This document shows, one piece after another, positions 33,546-42,690 of a DNA stretch of 64,000 nt. The stretch's first letter is position 1. The number at the start of each line of letters is the position of its first letter. This stretch comes from Albidovulum sp. (GTDB lineage: Bacteria > Pseudomonadota > Alphaproteobacteria > Rhodobacterales > Rhodobacteraceae), in contig JALSJQ010000011.1 of NCBI GenBank assembly GCA_026989275.1, positions 35,153 to 99,152 of the forward strand, written 5' to 3'. The position numbers and the translations under genes were made by a program. The notes under the pieces were generated by a model. It ran no database searches, was not told the DNA's origin, and was given only the letters and a program-made list of their open reading frames with translations.

Positions 33546-36500
33546 ATGAGCCAACTCCTCGACAGACTGAACTTCCTCAAGCCGGCGAAGCTCGAAGAAT
33601 TCTCCGACGGGCACGGCATCACCACCGCCGAGCCGCGCGAGTGGGAAGAGAGCTATCGCAACCGCTGGCGCCACGACAAGATCGTCCGTTCGACCCACGG
33701 CGTGAACTGCACCGGGTCATGCTCGTGGAAGATCTACGTCAAGTCGGGTATCGTCACCTGGGAGACCCAGCAGACCGACTATCCGCGCACGCGGCCCGAC
33801 ATGCCGAATCACGAGCCGCGCGGCTGCGCCCGCGGCGCCTCCTACAGCTGGTATCTCTATTCCGGCAACCGGGTGAAGACGCCCCTCGTCCGCGGGCGGC
33901 TGCTGCGCACCTGGCGGCGGCTGCGCAAGACCCTCTCGCCGATCGAGGCCTGGGAGCGCATCCAGACCGACCCGGTTCTCAGGGCCGAATACGTCACCCG
34001 CCGCGGCAAGGGCGGCTTCGTGCGCGCCAGCTGGGACGAGGCGACCGAGATCGTCGCGGCCGCCAACGCCTGGACCATCCGCACCTACGGGCCCGACCGG
34101 ATCTTCGGCTTCTCGCCGATCCCGGCCATGTCGATGGTCTCCTACGCCGCCGGCACGCGCTACCTGTCGCTTCTCGGCGGGGTCTGCATGAGCTTCTACG
34201 ACTGGTACTGTGACCTGCCCCCGGCCTCGCCCATGACATGGGGCGAGCAGACCGACGTGCCCGAATCGGCCGACTGGTACAATGCCGGCTTCCTGCTGCT
34301 GTGGGGCTCGAACGTGCCGCAGACCCGCACGCCCGACGCCCATTTCTACACCGAAGTGCGCTACAAGGGCACCAAGTCGGCCGTCGTCTCGCCCGACTAT
34401 TCGGAAGCGGCCAAGTTCGCCGACATCTGGCTCAATCCCAAGCAGGGCACCGATGCCGCACTGGCACTGGCCATGGGGCACGTCATCCTGCGCGAATACC
34501 ACATCGACCGGCAGGTGCCCTATTTCGAGGGCTACGCCCGGCGCTATACCGACATGCCGATGCTGGTGCGGCTCGAGGAAAAGGACGGCCGCTACGTCCC
34601 CGGACGGTTCCTCAGGGCCTCGGATCTGGCGGAAGGGCTCGGCGAGGAGAAGAACCCCGACTGGAAGACCGTCGCCTGGGACGCGAAGTCGAAGCGCCTC
34701 GTCGTGCCCAACGGCTCGATCGGCTTCCGATGGGACGGCTCGGCCAGGTGGAACCTCGAGGAGAAGGCCGCCGGCGAGGACACCGAGCTCGCCCTGACCT
34801 TCATTCTCGATGAGGATCACGACGATGTCGTGCCCGTCGCCTACCCCTATTTCGGCGGCAGGGCGACCAGAAACTTCACATCCACGGAGCACCCGGAAGT
34901 GCTCGAACGCAACGTGCCGGTGAAGACCGTCCGCCTTGCCGACGGCAGCAAGGTCCGCGTGGCGACGGTGTTCGACCTTCTCGCGGCCAACTACGGCATC
35001 GACCGCGGCCTCGGCGGCGAATGGGTCGCCGGTTCCTACGACGAGGACATCCCCTTCACCCCGGCCTGGGCCGAACGGATCACCGGCGTGCCGCGCGACC
35101 GGATCATCGCCGTGGCCCGCGAATTCGCCACCAACGCCGAGAAGACCAACGGCCGTTCGATGGTGATCCTCGGAGCCGGAATCAACCACTGGTATCACAT
35201 GGACATGAACTACCGCGGGATCATCAACATGCTGATCTTCTGCGGTGCGATCGGCCAGTCGGGCGGCGGCTGGGCCCATTACGTCGGACAGGAGAAGCTG
35301 CGCCCGCAGACCGGCTGGCTGCCGGTGGCCTTCGCCCTCGACTGGGCGCGCCCGCCGCGGCAGATGAACTCGACCTCGGCCTGGTATGCCCATACCGACC
35401 AGTGGCGCTACGAGACGCTGACCGCCGGGGAGATCCTCTCGCCCACCGCGCCCGAGGGCGAATGGACCGAGCTGCGGATGATCGACTACAACATCCGCGC
35501 CGAGCGGATGGGCTGGCTGCCCTCGGCGCCGCAGCTCGCGACCAATCCGCTCGAGGTCGGCCGGGCGGCGCAGGAGGCCGGCAGGCCGGTCGCCGAATAC
35601 GTTGCCGAGAAGCTGGCCGCGGGCGAGATCACGATGGCCTGCGAGGATCCCGACGCACCCGAGAACTGGCCGCGCAACCTGTTCGTGTGGCGCTCGAACC
35701 TGCTCGGCTCCTCCGGCAAGGGGCATGAATATTTCCTCAAGCACCTGCTCGGTGCCGACAGCGGGCTTCTCGGCCGCGATATCGCCGAGCGGGGCGAAGC
35801 GCTGCCGAAGGAGGCGCGCTGGCACGAGAAGGCACCCGAAGGCAAACTCGATCTTCTGGTGACGATCGACTTCCGCATGTCCACCACCGCCGTCTATGCC
35901 GATATCGTGCTGCCGACGGCGTCCTGGTACGAGAAGAACGATCTCAACACCTCGGACATGCATCCCTTCATCCACCCGCTGCAGGCGGCGGTGGATCCGG
36001 CCTTCGAGTCGAAATCAGACTGGGAGATCTTCAAGGCCATCGCCCGCAAGTTCTCGGAGATCGTGCCGGGCTATCTCGGGAAGGAGACCGACGTCGTCGC
36101 CCTGCCGATCCTGCACGACACGCCGGCCGAGATCGCCCAGCCCGAGGTGCGGGACTGGAAGAAGGGTGAATGCGAGCTCGTGCCGGGCAAGACGGCGCCG
36201 AACTTCATCGCCGTCGAACGCAACTACCCGGAGGTCTATCACCGCTTCACCTCGCTCGGCCCGCTTCTGGAGAAGCTCGGCAACGGCGGCAAGGGCCTCA
36301 ACTGGGAGACGAAGGACGAGGTCGAGCATCTCAAGGCGCTCAACGGCGTGCATGAGAGCGGCCCCGTGGCCGGCAGGCCGCGCATGGTGAGCGACATCGA
36401 GGCGGCCGAGACCGTGCTCATGCTGGCCCCCGAGACCAACGGCAAGGTCGCGGTCAAGGCCTGGCGCGCGCTCGAGAAGGTGACCGGCCGGGAGCATGCC

Positions 36501-37295
36501 CATCTCGCCCTGCCCAAGGAGGACGAGGAGATCCGCTTCCGCGACATCGCCGCCCAGCCGCGCAAGATCATCACCTCGCCGATCTGGTCGGGCATCGAAT
36601 CCCACGAGGTGAGCTACAATGCCGGCTGGACCAACGTCCACGAGCTGATCCCGTGGCGCACGCTCACCGGTCGCCAGCAGCTCTATCAGGACCACGAGTG
36701 GATGCGGGCCTTCGGCGAGGGCTTCGTCACCTGGCGGCCGCCGGTGGACCTGAAGACCATTCCCGAGGCCGAACCGATCGCCGCGGACGAGCCTCATGTC
36801 ATCCTCAACTGGATCACTCCGCATCAGAAATGGGGCATCCACTCCACCTATTCCGACAACCTTCTGATGCTGACGCTCAACCGCGGCGGGCCGGTCGTCT
36901 GGATGTCCGAGAACGACGCCCGCAAGGCCGGCATCCGCGACAACGACTGGGTGGAGGTCTTCAACGCCAACGGGGTGCTGGTGGCCCGGGCCGTCGTCTC
37001 CCAGCGGATGAAGGACGGCACCATGTTCATGTATCACGCCCAGGAGAAGATCGTGAACACGCCCGGTTCGCAGATCACCGGCAAGCGGGGCGGGATCCAC
37101 AACTCGGTCACCCGCACCGTGCTCAAGCCCACCCACATGATCGGCGGCTATGCCCAGCAGAGCTGGGGCTTCAACTACTACGGCACCGTCGGCGCCAACC
37201 GTGACGAGTTCGTCATCGTCCGCAAGATGAAGCAGGTCGAATGGCTCGACAATCCGGCCGCCGACGCCCTCGATGTGAAGGAGATCGCCCAATGA
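33546..37295 (+). CDS. narG: Respiratory nitrate reductase alpha subunit
   Basis: This is the catalytic Mo-bisMGD subunit of the membrane-bound, cytoplasm-facing nitrate reductase. Its 1,249 residues contain the FS0 cluster ligands H51, C55, C59 and C94, and D223 (in WYCDLPP), which matches the molybdenum-ligand Asp of E. coli NarG. There is no Tat signal, consistent with the cytoplasmic Nar type rather than Nap. GGGAG precedes the ATG. The stop overlaps the narH start by 4 bases (ATGA). Confidence 0.98.
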   Translation: MSQLLDRLNFLKPAKLEEFSDGHGITTAEPREWEESYRNRWRHDKIVRSTHGVNCTGSCSWKIYVKSGIVTWETQQTDYPRTRPDMPNHEPRGCARGASYSWYLYSGNRVKTPLVRGRLLRTWRRLRKTLSPIEAWERIQTDPVLRAEYVTRRGKGGFVRASWDEATEIVAAANAWTIRTYGPDRIFGFSPIPAMSMVSYAAGTRYLSLLGGVCMSFYDWYCDLPPASPMTWGEQTDVPESADWYNAGFLLLWGSNVPQTRTPDAHFYTEVRYKGTKSAVVSPDYSEAAKFADIWLNPKQGTDAALALAMGHVILREYHIDRQVPYFEGYARRYTDMPMLVRLEEKDGRYVPGRFLRASDLAEGLGEEKNPDWKTVAWDAKSKRLVVPNGSIGFRWDGSARWNLEEKAAGEDTELALTFILDEDHDDVVPVAYPYFGGRATRNFTSTEHPEVLERNVPVKTVRLADGSKVRVATVFDLLAANYGIDRGLGGEWVAGSYDEDIPFTPAWAERITGVPRDRIIAVAREFATNAEKTNGRSMVILGAGINHWYHMDMNYRGIINMLIFCGAIGQSGGGWAHYVGQEKLRPQTGWLPVAFALDWARPPRQMNSTSAWYAHTDQWRYETLTAGEILSPTAPEGEWTELRMIDYNIRAERMGWLPSAPQLATNPLEVGRAAQEAGRPVAEYVAEKLAAGEITMACEDPDAPENWPRNLFVWRSNLLGSSGKGHEYFLKHLLGADSGLLGRDIAERGEALPKEARWHEKAPEGKLDLLVTIDFRMSTTAVYADIVLPTASWYEKNDLNTSDMHPFIHPLQAAVDPAFESKSDWEIFKAIARKFSEIVPGYLGKETDVVALPILHDTPAEIAQPEVRDWKKGECELVPGKTAPNFIAVERNYPEVYHRFTSLGPLLEKLGNGGKGLNWETKDEVEHLKALNGVHESGPVAGRPRMVSDIEAAETVLMLAPETNGKVAVKAWRALEKVTGREHAHLALPKEDEEIRFRDIAAQPRKIITSPIWSGIESHEVSYNAGWTNVHELIPWRTLTGRQQLYQDHEWMRAFGEGFVTWRPPVDLKTIPEAEPIAADEPHVILNWITPHQKWGIHSTYSDNLLMLTLNRGGPVVWMSENDARKAGIRDNDWVEVFNANGVLVARAVVSQRMKDGTMFMYHAQEKIVNTPGSQITGKRGGIHNSVTRTVLKPTHMIGGYAQQSWGFNYYGTVGANRDEFVIVRKMKQVEWLDNPAADALDVKEIAQ

Positions 37296-38830
37296 GAGTT
37301 CGCGCGCAGATCGGCATGGTGCTCAATCTCGACAAGTGCATCGGCTGCCATACCTGCTCGGTCACCTGCAAGAACGTGTGGACGAGCCGCGAGGGCGTCG
37401 AATACGCCTGGTTCAACAACGTCGAGACCAAGCCCGGCACCGGCTACCCCACCGACTGGGAGAAGCAGGACAAGTGGAAGGGCGGCTGGGTCCGCACCCG
37501 CTCTGGCAGGCTGAAGCTGCGGCAGGGCGGCAAGCTCGAGGTGCTGGCCAAGCTCTTCGCCAACCCGAACCTGCCCCAGATCGACGACTATTACGAACCC
37601 TTCGACTACGACTACGACCATCTCAAGTCGGCGCCCGAGATGGAGGCCTTCCCCACCGCGCGGCCGCGCTCGGCCATCACCGGGGAGCGGATCGAGAAGA
37701 TCGAGAAGGGCCCGAACTGGGAAGAGATCCTCGGCGGCGAGTTCGAGAAGCGTTCGCAGGATTACAATTTCGAGGCGGTCGAGAAGGAGATCTACGGGGC
37801 GTATGAAAACACCTTCATGATGTATCTGCCCCGCCTGTGCGAGCACTGCCTCAACCCCTCCTGCGTCGCCTCCTGCCCGTCGGGCGCGATCTACAAGCGC
37901 GAGGAGGACGGCATCGTCCTGATCGACCAGGAGAAGTGCCGTGGCTGGCGGATGTGCGTCTCGGGCTGCCCCTACAAGAAGATCTACTACAACTGGTCCA
38001 CCGGAAAGTCGGAGAAATGCACCTTCTGCTATCCGCGAATCGAGAGCGGCATGCCGACGGTCTGTTCGGAAACCTGCGTCGGGCGCATCCGCTATCTCGG
38101 GGTGATCCTCTATGACGCCGACCGCATCGCCGAGGCGGCCGCGGCCGAGACCGAACAGGATCTCTACGAGGCCCAGCTCGACGTGTTCCTCGACCCGAAC
38201 GATCCGGTGGTCCAGGAGCTCGCCCGCGAGGACGCGGTGCCGGGAGAGTGGATCGAGGCGGCGAAGCGCTCGCCGATCTGGAAGATGGCGATGGAATGGA
38301 AGATCGCCTTCCCGCTGCACCCGGAATATCGCACGCTGCCGATGGTGTGGTATGTGCCGCCGCTCTCGCCGATCTCCACCGCCGCCTCGGCCGGCCAGCT
38401 CGACGAGCGCGACGGCATGCCCGACGTGCGCAGCCTGCGCATCCCGGTGCGCTATCTCGCCAACATGCTGACGGCCGGCGCGGAAGGGCCGATCGTCGCC
38501 GCGCTCGAGAAGATGCTGGCCATGCGTGCCTTCATGCGGGCGAAGACGGTGGACGGGGTGACCGACGAGGCGCTGGCCGCCCGCGTCGGCATGACCCCCG
38601 GAGCGATGGAGGAGATGTATCGCATCATGGCCATCGCCAATTACGAGGACCGCTTCGTCATCCCGACCACCCATCGTGAGCTCGCGGAAGACGCCTACGA
38701 ACTCAAGGGGGGCTGCTCCTTCACCGATGGCGGCGGCTGCACGCCGGGGCGTTCGGCGGGCACGCTCTTCGGCGGCGGGCCGGCCTGTCCCCGCACCCGT
38801 TTCACCTTCCCGACGGAGGCGCTCGAATGA
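37292..38830 (+). CDS. narH: Respiratory nitrate reductase beta subunit
   Basis: NarH wires electrons from NarI haem to NarG through four Fe-S clusters. The 512-residue protein shows all four cysteine groups: C16, C19, C22, C26; C183, C186, C191, C195; C216, C222, C226 with W219 (the 3Fe-4S group, where Trp replaces a Cys); and C243, C246, C258, C262. It overlaps narG at its start and narJ at its end by 4 bases each, so subunits are made in fixed ratio. Confidence 0.98.
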   Translation: MRVRAQIGMVLNLDKCIGCHTCSVTCKNVWTSREGVEYAWFNNVETKPGTGYPTDWEKQDKWKGGWVRTRSGRLKLRQGGKLEVLAKLFANPNLPQIDDYYEPFDYDYDHLKSAPEMEAFPTARPRSAITGERIEKIEKGPNWEEILGGEFEKRSQDYNFEAVEKEIYGAYENTFMMYLPRLCEHCLNPSCVASCPSGAIYKREEDGIVLIDQEKCRGWRMCVSGCPYKKIYYNWSTGKSEKCTFCYPRIESGMPTVCSETCVGRIRYLGVILYDADRIAEAAAAETEQDLYEAQLDVFLDPNDPVVQELAREDAVPGEWIEAAKRSPIWKMAMEWKIAFPLHPEYRTLPMVWYVPPLSPISTAASAGQLDERDGMPDVRSLRIPVRYLANMLTAGAEGPIVAALEKMLAMRAFMRAKTVDGVTDEALAARVGMTPGAMEEMYRIMAIANYEDRFVIPTTHRELAEDAYELKGGCSFTDGGGCTPGRSAGTLFGGGPACPRTRFTFPTEALE

Positions 38831-39540
38831 AACCGATCAGGCTCGATCCGACCCTCAAGGCGCTTTCGGTGCTGCTGAGCTATCCTTCCGACGCGCTCAA
38901 GGAGGCCCTGCCGGAGATCCGCGGCATTCTCGCGGCGGAGAAACGCCTCTCGGAGCGGACGCGAAAGGCGATCCTCGCCCTGCTTGACCACCTCGAGACG
39001 GGGGACATCTGGGATCTTCAGGCCGAATATGTCGAGCTTTTCGACCGCTCCCGCTCGCTCTCGCTCAACCTGTTCGAGCATGTTCACGGCGAAAGCCGCG
39101 AACGGGGCGGGGCGATGGTCGAACTGCTCGAGATCTACCGCCGCGGCGGATTCGACCTCAAGGGGGTGGAGCTGCCGGACCACCTGCCGGTGCTGCTCGA
39201 ATATCTCGCCACCCGCCCGCCCGGTGAGATGCGGGAGATGCTCGGCGACGCGGCGCACATCCTCGAAGCCCTGCGCCAGCGGCTCGAGCGGCGCTCGAGC
39301 CGGTATGCGGCGGTTTTCGCCGCCCTGACGGAGCTGGCCGACGCCAGACCCTCGGCAAAGGCCCTCGAACCGCTCCTCGCCGTTCCCGACGAGGACCCGA
39401 ACGACCTCGAGGCGATCGACGCCGCCTGGGAGGAAACCGAGGTCGTCTTCGGTCCCGATCCGGGCGCCGGCTGCCCCGAGGTGCGGAAGATGCTCGCCCG
39501 CATCGACACGGCATCCCCCGCCCCTGCCAAGCCCCATTGA
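38827..39540 (+). CDS. narJ: Nitrate reductase molybdenum-cofactor assembly chaperone
   Basis: NarJ binds apo-NarG and helps insert the cofactor before membrane docking; it is not part of the final enzyme. The 237-residue, all-helical protein has the family's LSLNLFEHVHGESRERG segment and LPVLLEYLA. Its start overlaps narH by 4 bases and narI begins 12 bases downstream. Confidence 0.95.
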   Translation: MKPIRLDPTLKALSVLLSYPSDALKEALPEIRGILAAEKRLSERTRKAILALLDHLETGDIWDLQAEYVELFDRSRSLSLNLFEHVHGESRERGGAMVELLEIYRRGGFDLKGVELPDHLPVLLEYLATRPPGEMREMLGDAAHILEALRQRLERRSSRYAAVFAALTELADARPSAKALEPLLAVPDEDPNDLEAIDAAWEETEVVFGPDPGAGCPEVRKMLARIDTASPAPAKPH

Positions 39541-39551
39541 AGGAGGCCCCG

Positions 39552-40286
39552 ATGAACGAGATCCTTTTCGGCATCTATCCCTACATCGCCCTCACCGTGC
39601 TGATCCTCGGCTCGATGGCCCGTTACGATCGCGACCAGTTCACCTGGAAGACCAAGTCGAGCCAGCTTCTGCGGCGCCGCCAGCTGATGCTCGGTTCGGT
39701 GCTGTTTCACGCCGGCGTGCTGCTGATCTTCTTCGGCCACCTCTTCGGCCTCCTGACGCCGGTCCGGGTCTTCGACGCGCTCGGCGTCAGCCACGGCGCG
39801 AAGCAGATCCTCGCCATGGTCTCGGGCGGCATTGCCGGGGTGATCGCCCTGCTCGGCGGCATCCTGCTCCTGCATCGGCGGCTGGCGGATCCGCGCATCC
39901 GCAAGCATTCGACGCCGATGGACAACCTGATCCTGAGCCTGCTTCTTCTTCAGCTGGTGCTCGGCCTTCTCACCATCACCGTCTCCGCCCGGCATCTCGA
40001 CGGTGAGGAGATGGTCAAGCTGATGCGCTGGGCCCAGGGCATCTGGACCTTCGACCCGCGGGCGGCCAGCTACATCGCGGATGTGAACATCCTCTTCAAG
40101 CTGCACCTGTTCCTCGGGCTGACGATCTTCCTCCTCTTCCCCTTCTCGCGGCTGGTGCACATTCTCTCGGGGTTCTCGGCCCCGGTGCGCTATCTGATGC
40201 GTTCGGGCTGGCAGATCGTCCGCAGCCGGCGCCAGGCGCCGCTGCCGCAACGGGCGCGTCGGCCGCTGCGCACGCCCCGCTCCTGA
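39552..40286 (+). CDS. narI: Respiratory nitrate reductase gamma subunit (cytochrome b)
   Basis: NarI oxidises quinol at the periplasmic side and passes electrons through two b haems. The 244-residue membrane protein has five hydrophobic helices and the four haem ligands H53, H63, H185 and H203, close to H56, H66, H187 and H205 of E. coli. The ATG at 39552 follows AGGAGG. It ends the nar operon; three GC-rich hairpins follow. Confidence 0.97.
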   Translation: MNEILFGIYPYIALTVLILGSMARYDRDQFTWKTKSSQLLRRRQLMLGSVLFHAGVLLIFFGHLFGLLTPVRVFDALGVSHGAKQILAMVSGGIAGVIALLGGILLLHRRLADPRIRKHSTPMDNLILSLLLLQLVLGLLTITVSARHLDGEEMVKLMRWAQGIWTFDPRAASYIADVNILFKLHLFLGLTIFLLFPFSRLVHILSGFSAPVRYLMRSGWQIVRSRRQAPLPQRARRPLRTPRS

Positions 40287-40304
40287 GGACGGAATGGCGC
40301 GAAC

Positions 40305-40399
40305 CCCGTGCCGCGGAGGCACGGGCAGGGCGGCCGGTCTCCCCCCGGCCGCCCCCCCGGACAGTCCGGCCGGCCTGCCGCCTTGCGGACCGGCCGGAC
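40305..40399. terminator. Three tandem hairpins between narI and the convergent hydratase-dehydrogenase gene
   Basis: Stem 1 is CCCGTGCC/GGCACGGG (40305-40325), stem 2 is a 9-bp GGCGGCCGG/CCGGCCGCC (40329-40353) and stem 3 a 10-bp GTCCGGCCGG/CCGGCCGGAC (40364-40399). They fill the 158-base gap where two long operons converge and probably work in both directions, although U-tracts are missing. Confidence 0.55.
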
Positions 40400-40444
40400 C
40401 CTTCGTTTCCCGGTGACGGGAACGGTGGACCCTGCGCCGGCCGG

Positions 40445-42547
40445 TCAGTCGCGGTTGAGACTGTCGAAGGTTTCGCCGCGCCGGACGAGATCGACGAGAA
40501 GCGGCGAAGGCTGCCAGACGATCGGATCCTCCTCGGCGAAGGCCTCGATATCCGCCAGGATCTTCCCGAGTCCCACCATGTCGGCATGTTTCATCGGCCC
40601 GCCCCGCCAGCGGGGAAAGCCGTAGCCGTAGATCGCCACGACATCGACATCCGACGGCCGGAGGGCGATCCCTTCATGGACCACATTGGCCGCCTCGTTG
40701 ATCATCGCCGCCAGATAGCGACGCAGGATTTCCTCCTCGGTGAAGGCGCCCACGGGCACGCCCTTCAGAATCCTCTCCGAAGCGACGATCTCGAGCACTT
40801 CCGGGTCGGGCCGGCCCTTGCGGCTGCCCTCCTCGTAGCGATACCAGCCCCGCCCGGTCTTCTGCCCGAACCAGCCGCGCTCGCACAGCTTGTCGGCGAT
40901 GGCGACATAGCGCCGGCGCGGATCGCGGGTCGGGGCGCGGCGCTTGCGGGCGGCCCAGCCGATGTCGAGCCCGGCAAGGTCCGCCACCTCGAACGGCCCC
41001 ATCGGATAGCCGAAGCTGCGCACCGCCCGGTCGATCTCGTAGGGAGAGGCGCCGTCCTCCATGATGAAGAAGGCTTCCTCCACATAGCGGTTGTAGATGC
41101 GGTTGCCGATGAAACCGTCGCAGACCCCGGCCCGCACCGGCACCTTGCCGAGCCGCTTCGCCAGCTGAAGGCCGGTGGCCACGGCATCGTCGGAGGAGGC
41201 TTCGGTCACGACGATCTCGAGCAGTTTCATGACATGGGCCGGCGAAAAGAAGTGCAGCCCGATAACGTCCTCGGGGCGCGAGGTGGCGGCAGCGATCTCG
41301 TTCACGTCGAGATAGGAAGTGTTGGTGGCCAGAACCGCCCCCTTCTTCACCACCGCGTCGAGCTTGCGGAAGATCTCCTGCTTGACGCCCATGTCCTCGA
41401 AGGCGGCCTCGACGACGAGATCGGCATCGGCCAGGGCGCCGTAATCGGTCGTCGTGGCGAAGTCGGCAAGGAGGGCATCGCGTTTCCCGGCAGTGAGCCG
41501 GCCCCGCTCTACATCTCTGGCAAGGATGCCGGCAACGCGCTCGCGCCCGGCAGCGGCCGCGGCCTCGTCGCGCTCCACCATCGTCACCGGGAGCCCCGCC
41601 CTGAGCATGGCCACGGTGATGCCCGATCCCATGGTCCCTCCCCCGATCACGCCGGCCCGGTCGAGCGGCCGGGGCGTGCCGCGGGCGGCCTCGGGGATCT
41701 TTCGCGCCCGCCGCTCGGCGAAGAAGGCGTGAATCAGCCCCTCGTGCTGGGGCGAACGCATGCAGGCCTCGAAAGCCTCGCGCTCGAAGGCCATGCCCGC
41801 CTCGATCGGCAGTTCGATCACCTTCGCGACACATTCGACGATGCGGAAGGGCGCGAAGAGCTGCGGCGACTTCTTCTCGAGCCGCGCCCGGGCCTCGTCA
41901 CAGGCCACCCGCCAACTCTCGGGATCGGTGAGACCGTCGGTGCGCGTGCCGGTGCGGCGCAGGGCATCGGGCCGACCGGCCAGCTCCCGCGCCCAGGACT
42001 TCGCTTCGGCGACGAGATCCCCCTCGCCGATCCGGTCGATGATGCCGAGATCGTGCGCTTCCGCGGCAGAGACGTGGCGCCCTGTCAGCATCATGTCGAG
42101 CGCCTTCCGCGCCCCGACGATCCGCGGCAGCCGCTGGGTGCCGCCGGCGCCGGGCAGGATGCCGAGATTGACCTCGGGCAGACCGACCTTCGCGTTCCTG
42201 TCGGCAATGCGCCAATGCGCGGCAAGGGCGACCTCGAGCCCGCCCCCCAGGGCGGTGCCATGAAGCACGGCGATCACCGGTTTCGTGCAGGCCTCGATCC
42301 GGTTGACGACATCGGGCAGCCACGGCGCGGCCGGGGGCTTGCCGAATTCGCGGATGTCGGCCCCGGCCGGGAAGGTGCGCCCCGAGCCGCGGATCACCAC
42401 CGCCTCCACCGCCTCGTCGGAATCGGCCCGCTCCATCGCCTCGACGAGCCCGCGCCGCACCTCGGCACCCAAGGCATTCACCGGCGGGTTGTCCACCGTG
42501 ACCACCAGAACGCCGTCCTCGAGCTCCTGCCTGACTGCCTCGCTCAT
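40445..42547 (-). CDS. Bifunctional enoyl-CoA hydratase/3-hydroxyacyl-CoA dehydrogenase
   Basis: A 700-residue FadJ/FadB-like multifunctional enzyme. The crotonase domain (about 1-190) has an oxyanion-hole loop LHGTALGGGLE and the catalytic Glu region EVNLGILPGAGGTQRLPR. It is followed by the NAD-binding 3HCDH domain (GGGTMGSG near 300) and two C-terminal 3HCDH repeats. It hydrates enoyl-CoA and oxidises 3-hydroxyacyl-CoA in beta-oxidation. No thiolase partner is adjacent, unlike fadAB. It is the last gene on the strand of the TRAP-aminotransferase group, 143 bases after the aminotransferase, so it may serve a specific acyl-CoA pathway. Confidence 0.9.
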   Translation of the reverse strand: MSEAVRQELEDGVLVVTVDNPPVNALGAEVRRGLVEAMERADSDEAVEAVVIRGSGRTFPAGADIREFGKPPAAPWLPDVVNRIEACTKPVIAVLHGTALGGGLEVALAAHWRIADRNAKVGLPEVNLGILPGAGGTQRLPRIVGARKALDMMLTGRHVSAAEAHDLGIIDRIGEGDLVAEAKSWARELAGRPDALRRTGTRTDGLTDPESWRVACDEARARLEKKSPQLFAPFRIVECVAKVIELPIEAGMAFEREAFEACMRSPQHEGLIHAFFAERRARKIPEAARGTPRPLDRAGVIGGGTMGSGITVAMLRAGLPVTMVERDEAAAAAGRERVAGILARDVERGRLTAGKRDALLADFATTTDYGALADADLVVEAAFEDMGVKQEIFRKLDAVVKKGAVLATNTSYLDVNEIAAATSRPEDVIGLHFFSPAHVMKLLEIVVTEASSDDAVATGLQLAKRLGKVPVRAGVCDGFIGNRIYNRYVEEAFFIMEDGASPYEIDRAVRSFGYPMGPFEVADLAGLDIGWAARKRRAPTRDPRRRYVAIADKLCERGWFGQKTGRGWYRYEEGSRKGRPDPEVLEIVASERILKGVPVGAFTEEEILRRYLAAMINEAANVVHEGIALRPSDVDVVAIYGYGFPRWRGGPMKHADMVGLGKILADIEAFAEEDPIVWQPSPLLVDLVRRGETFDSLNRD

Positions 42548-42580
42548 CGCCCCTTCCCCCTTTCGTTCGCTCCGATCGTC

Positions 42581-42606
42581 CCGTTGCATGTCACTCCGTT
42601 GCATGT
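42581..42606. repeat. Two direct repeats of 11 bp upstream of the hydratase-dehydrogenase gene
   Basis: CCGTTGCATGT occurs at 42581-42591 and again at 42596-42606, a 15-base period, 34 bases upstream of the ATG at 42547. Such repeats can be operator half-sites. The 143-base gap otherwise holds no gene. Confidence 0.45.
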
Positions 42607-42690
42607 GCCACGAAATGACAAATGACGCGACGCTGCGCAAGGTCGGGCGGAAGGGCGGCCGGGGCGGCTCGTCGCGCCGCCCCGCAAGGC

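Noticed and set aside
30344..33625. A 1,093-codon open frame opposite narK1 and narK2
   Set aside because: It is His/Glu/Arg/Asp-rich, runs through the FNR box region and lies antisense to two clear transporters.
42590..42625. TGGCAC on the minus strand upstream of the hydratase-dehydrogenase gene as a sigma-54 promoter
   Set aside because: The GC doublet expected about ten bases downstream is missing, and rpoN is not present in the window.
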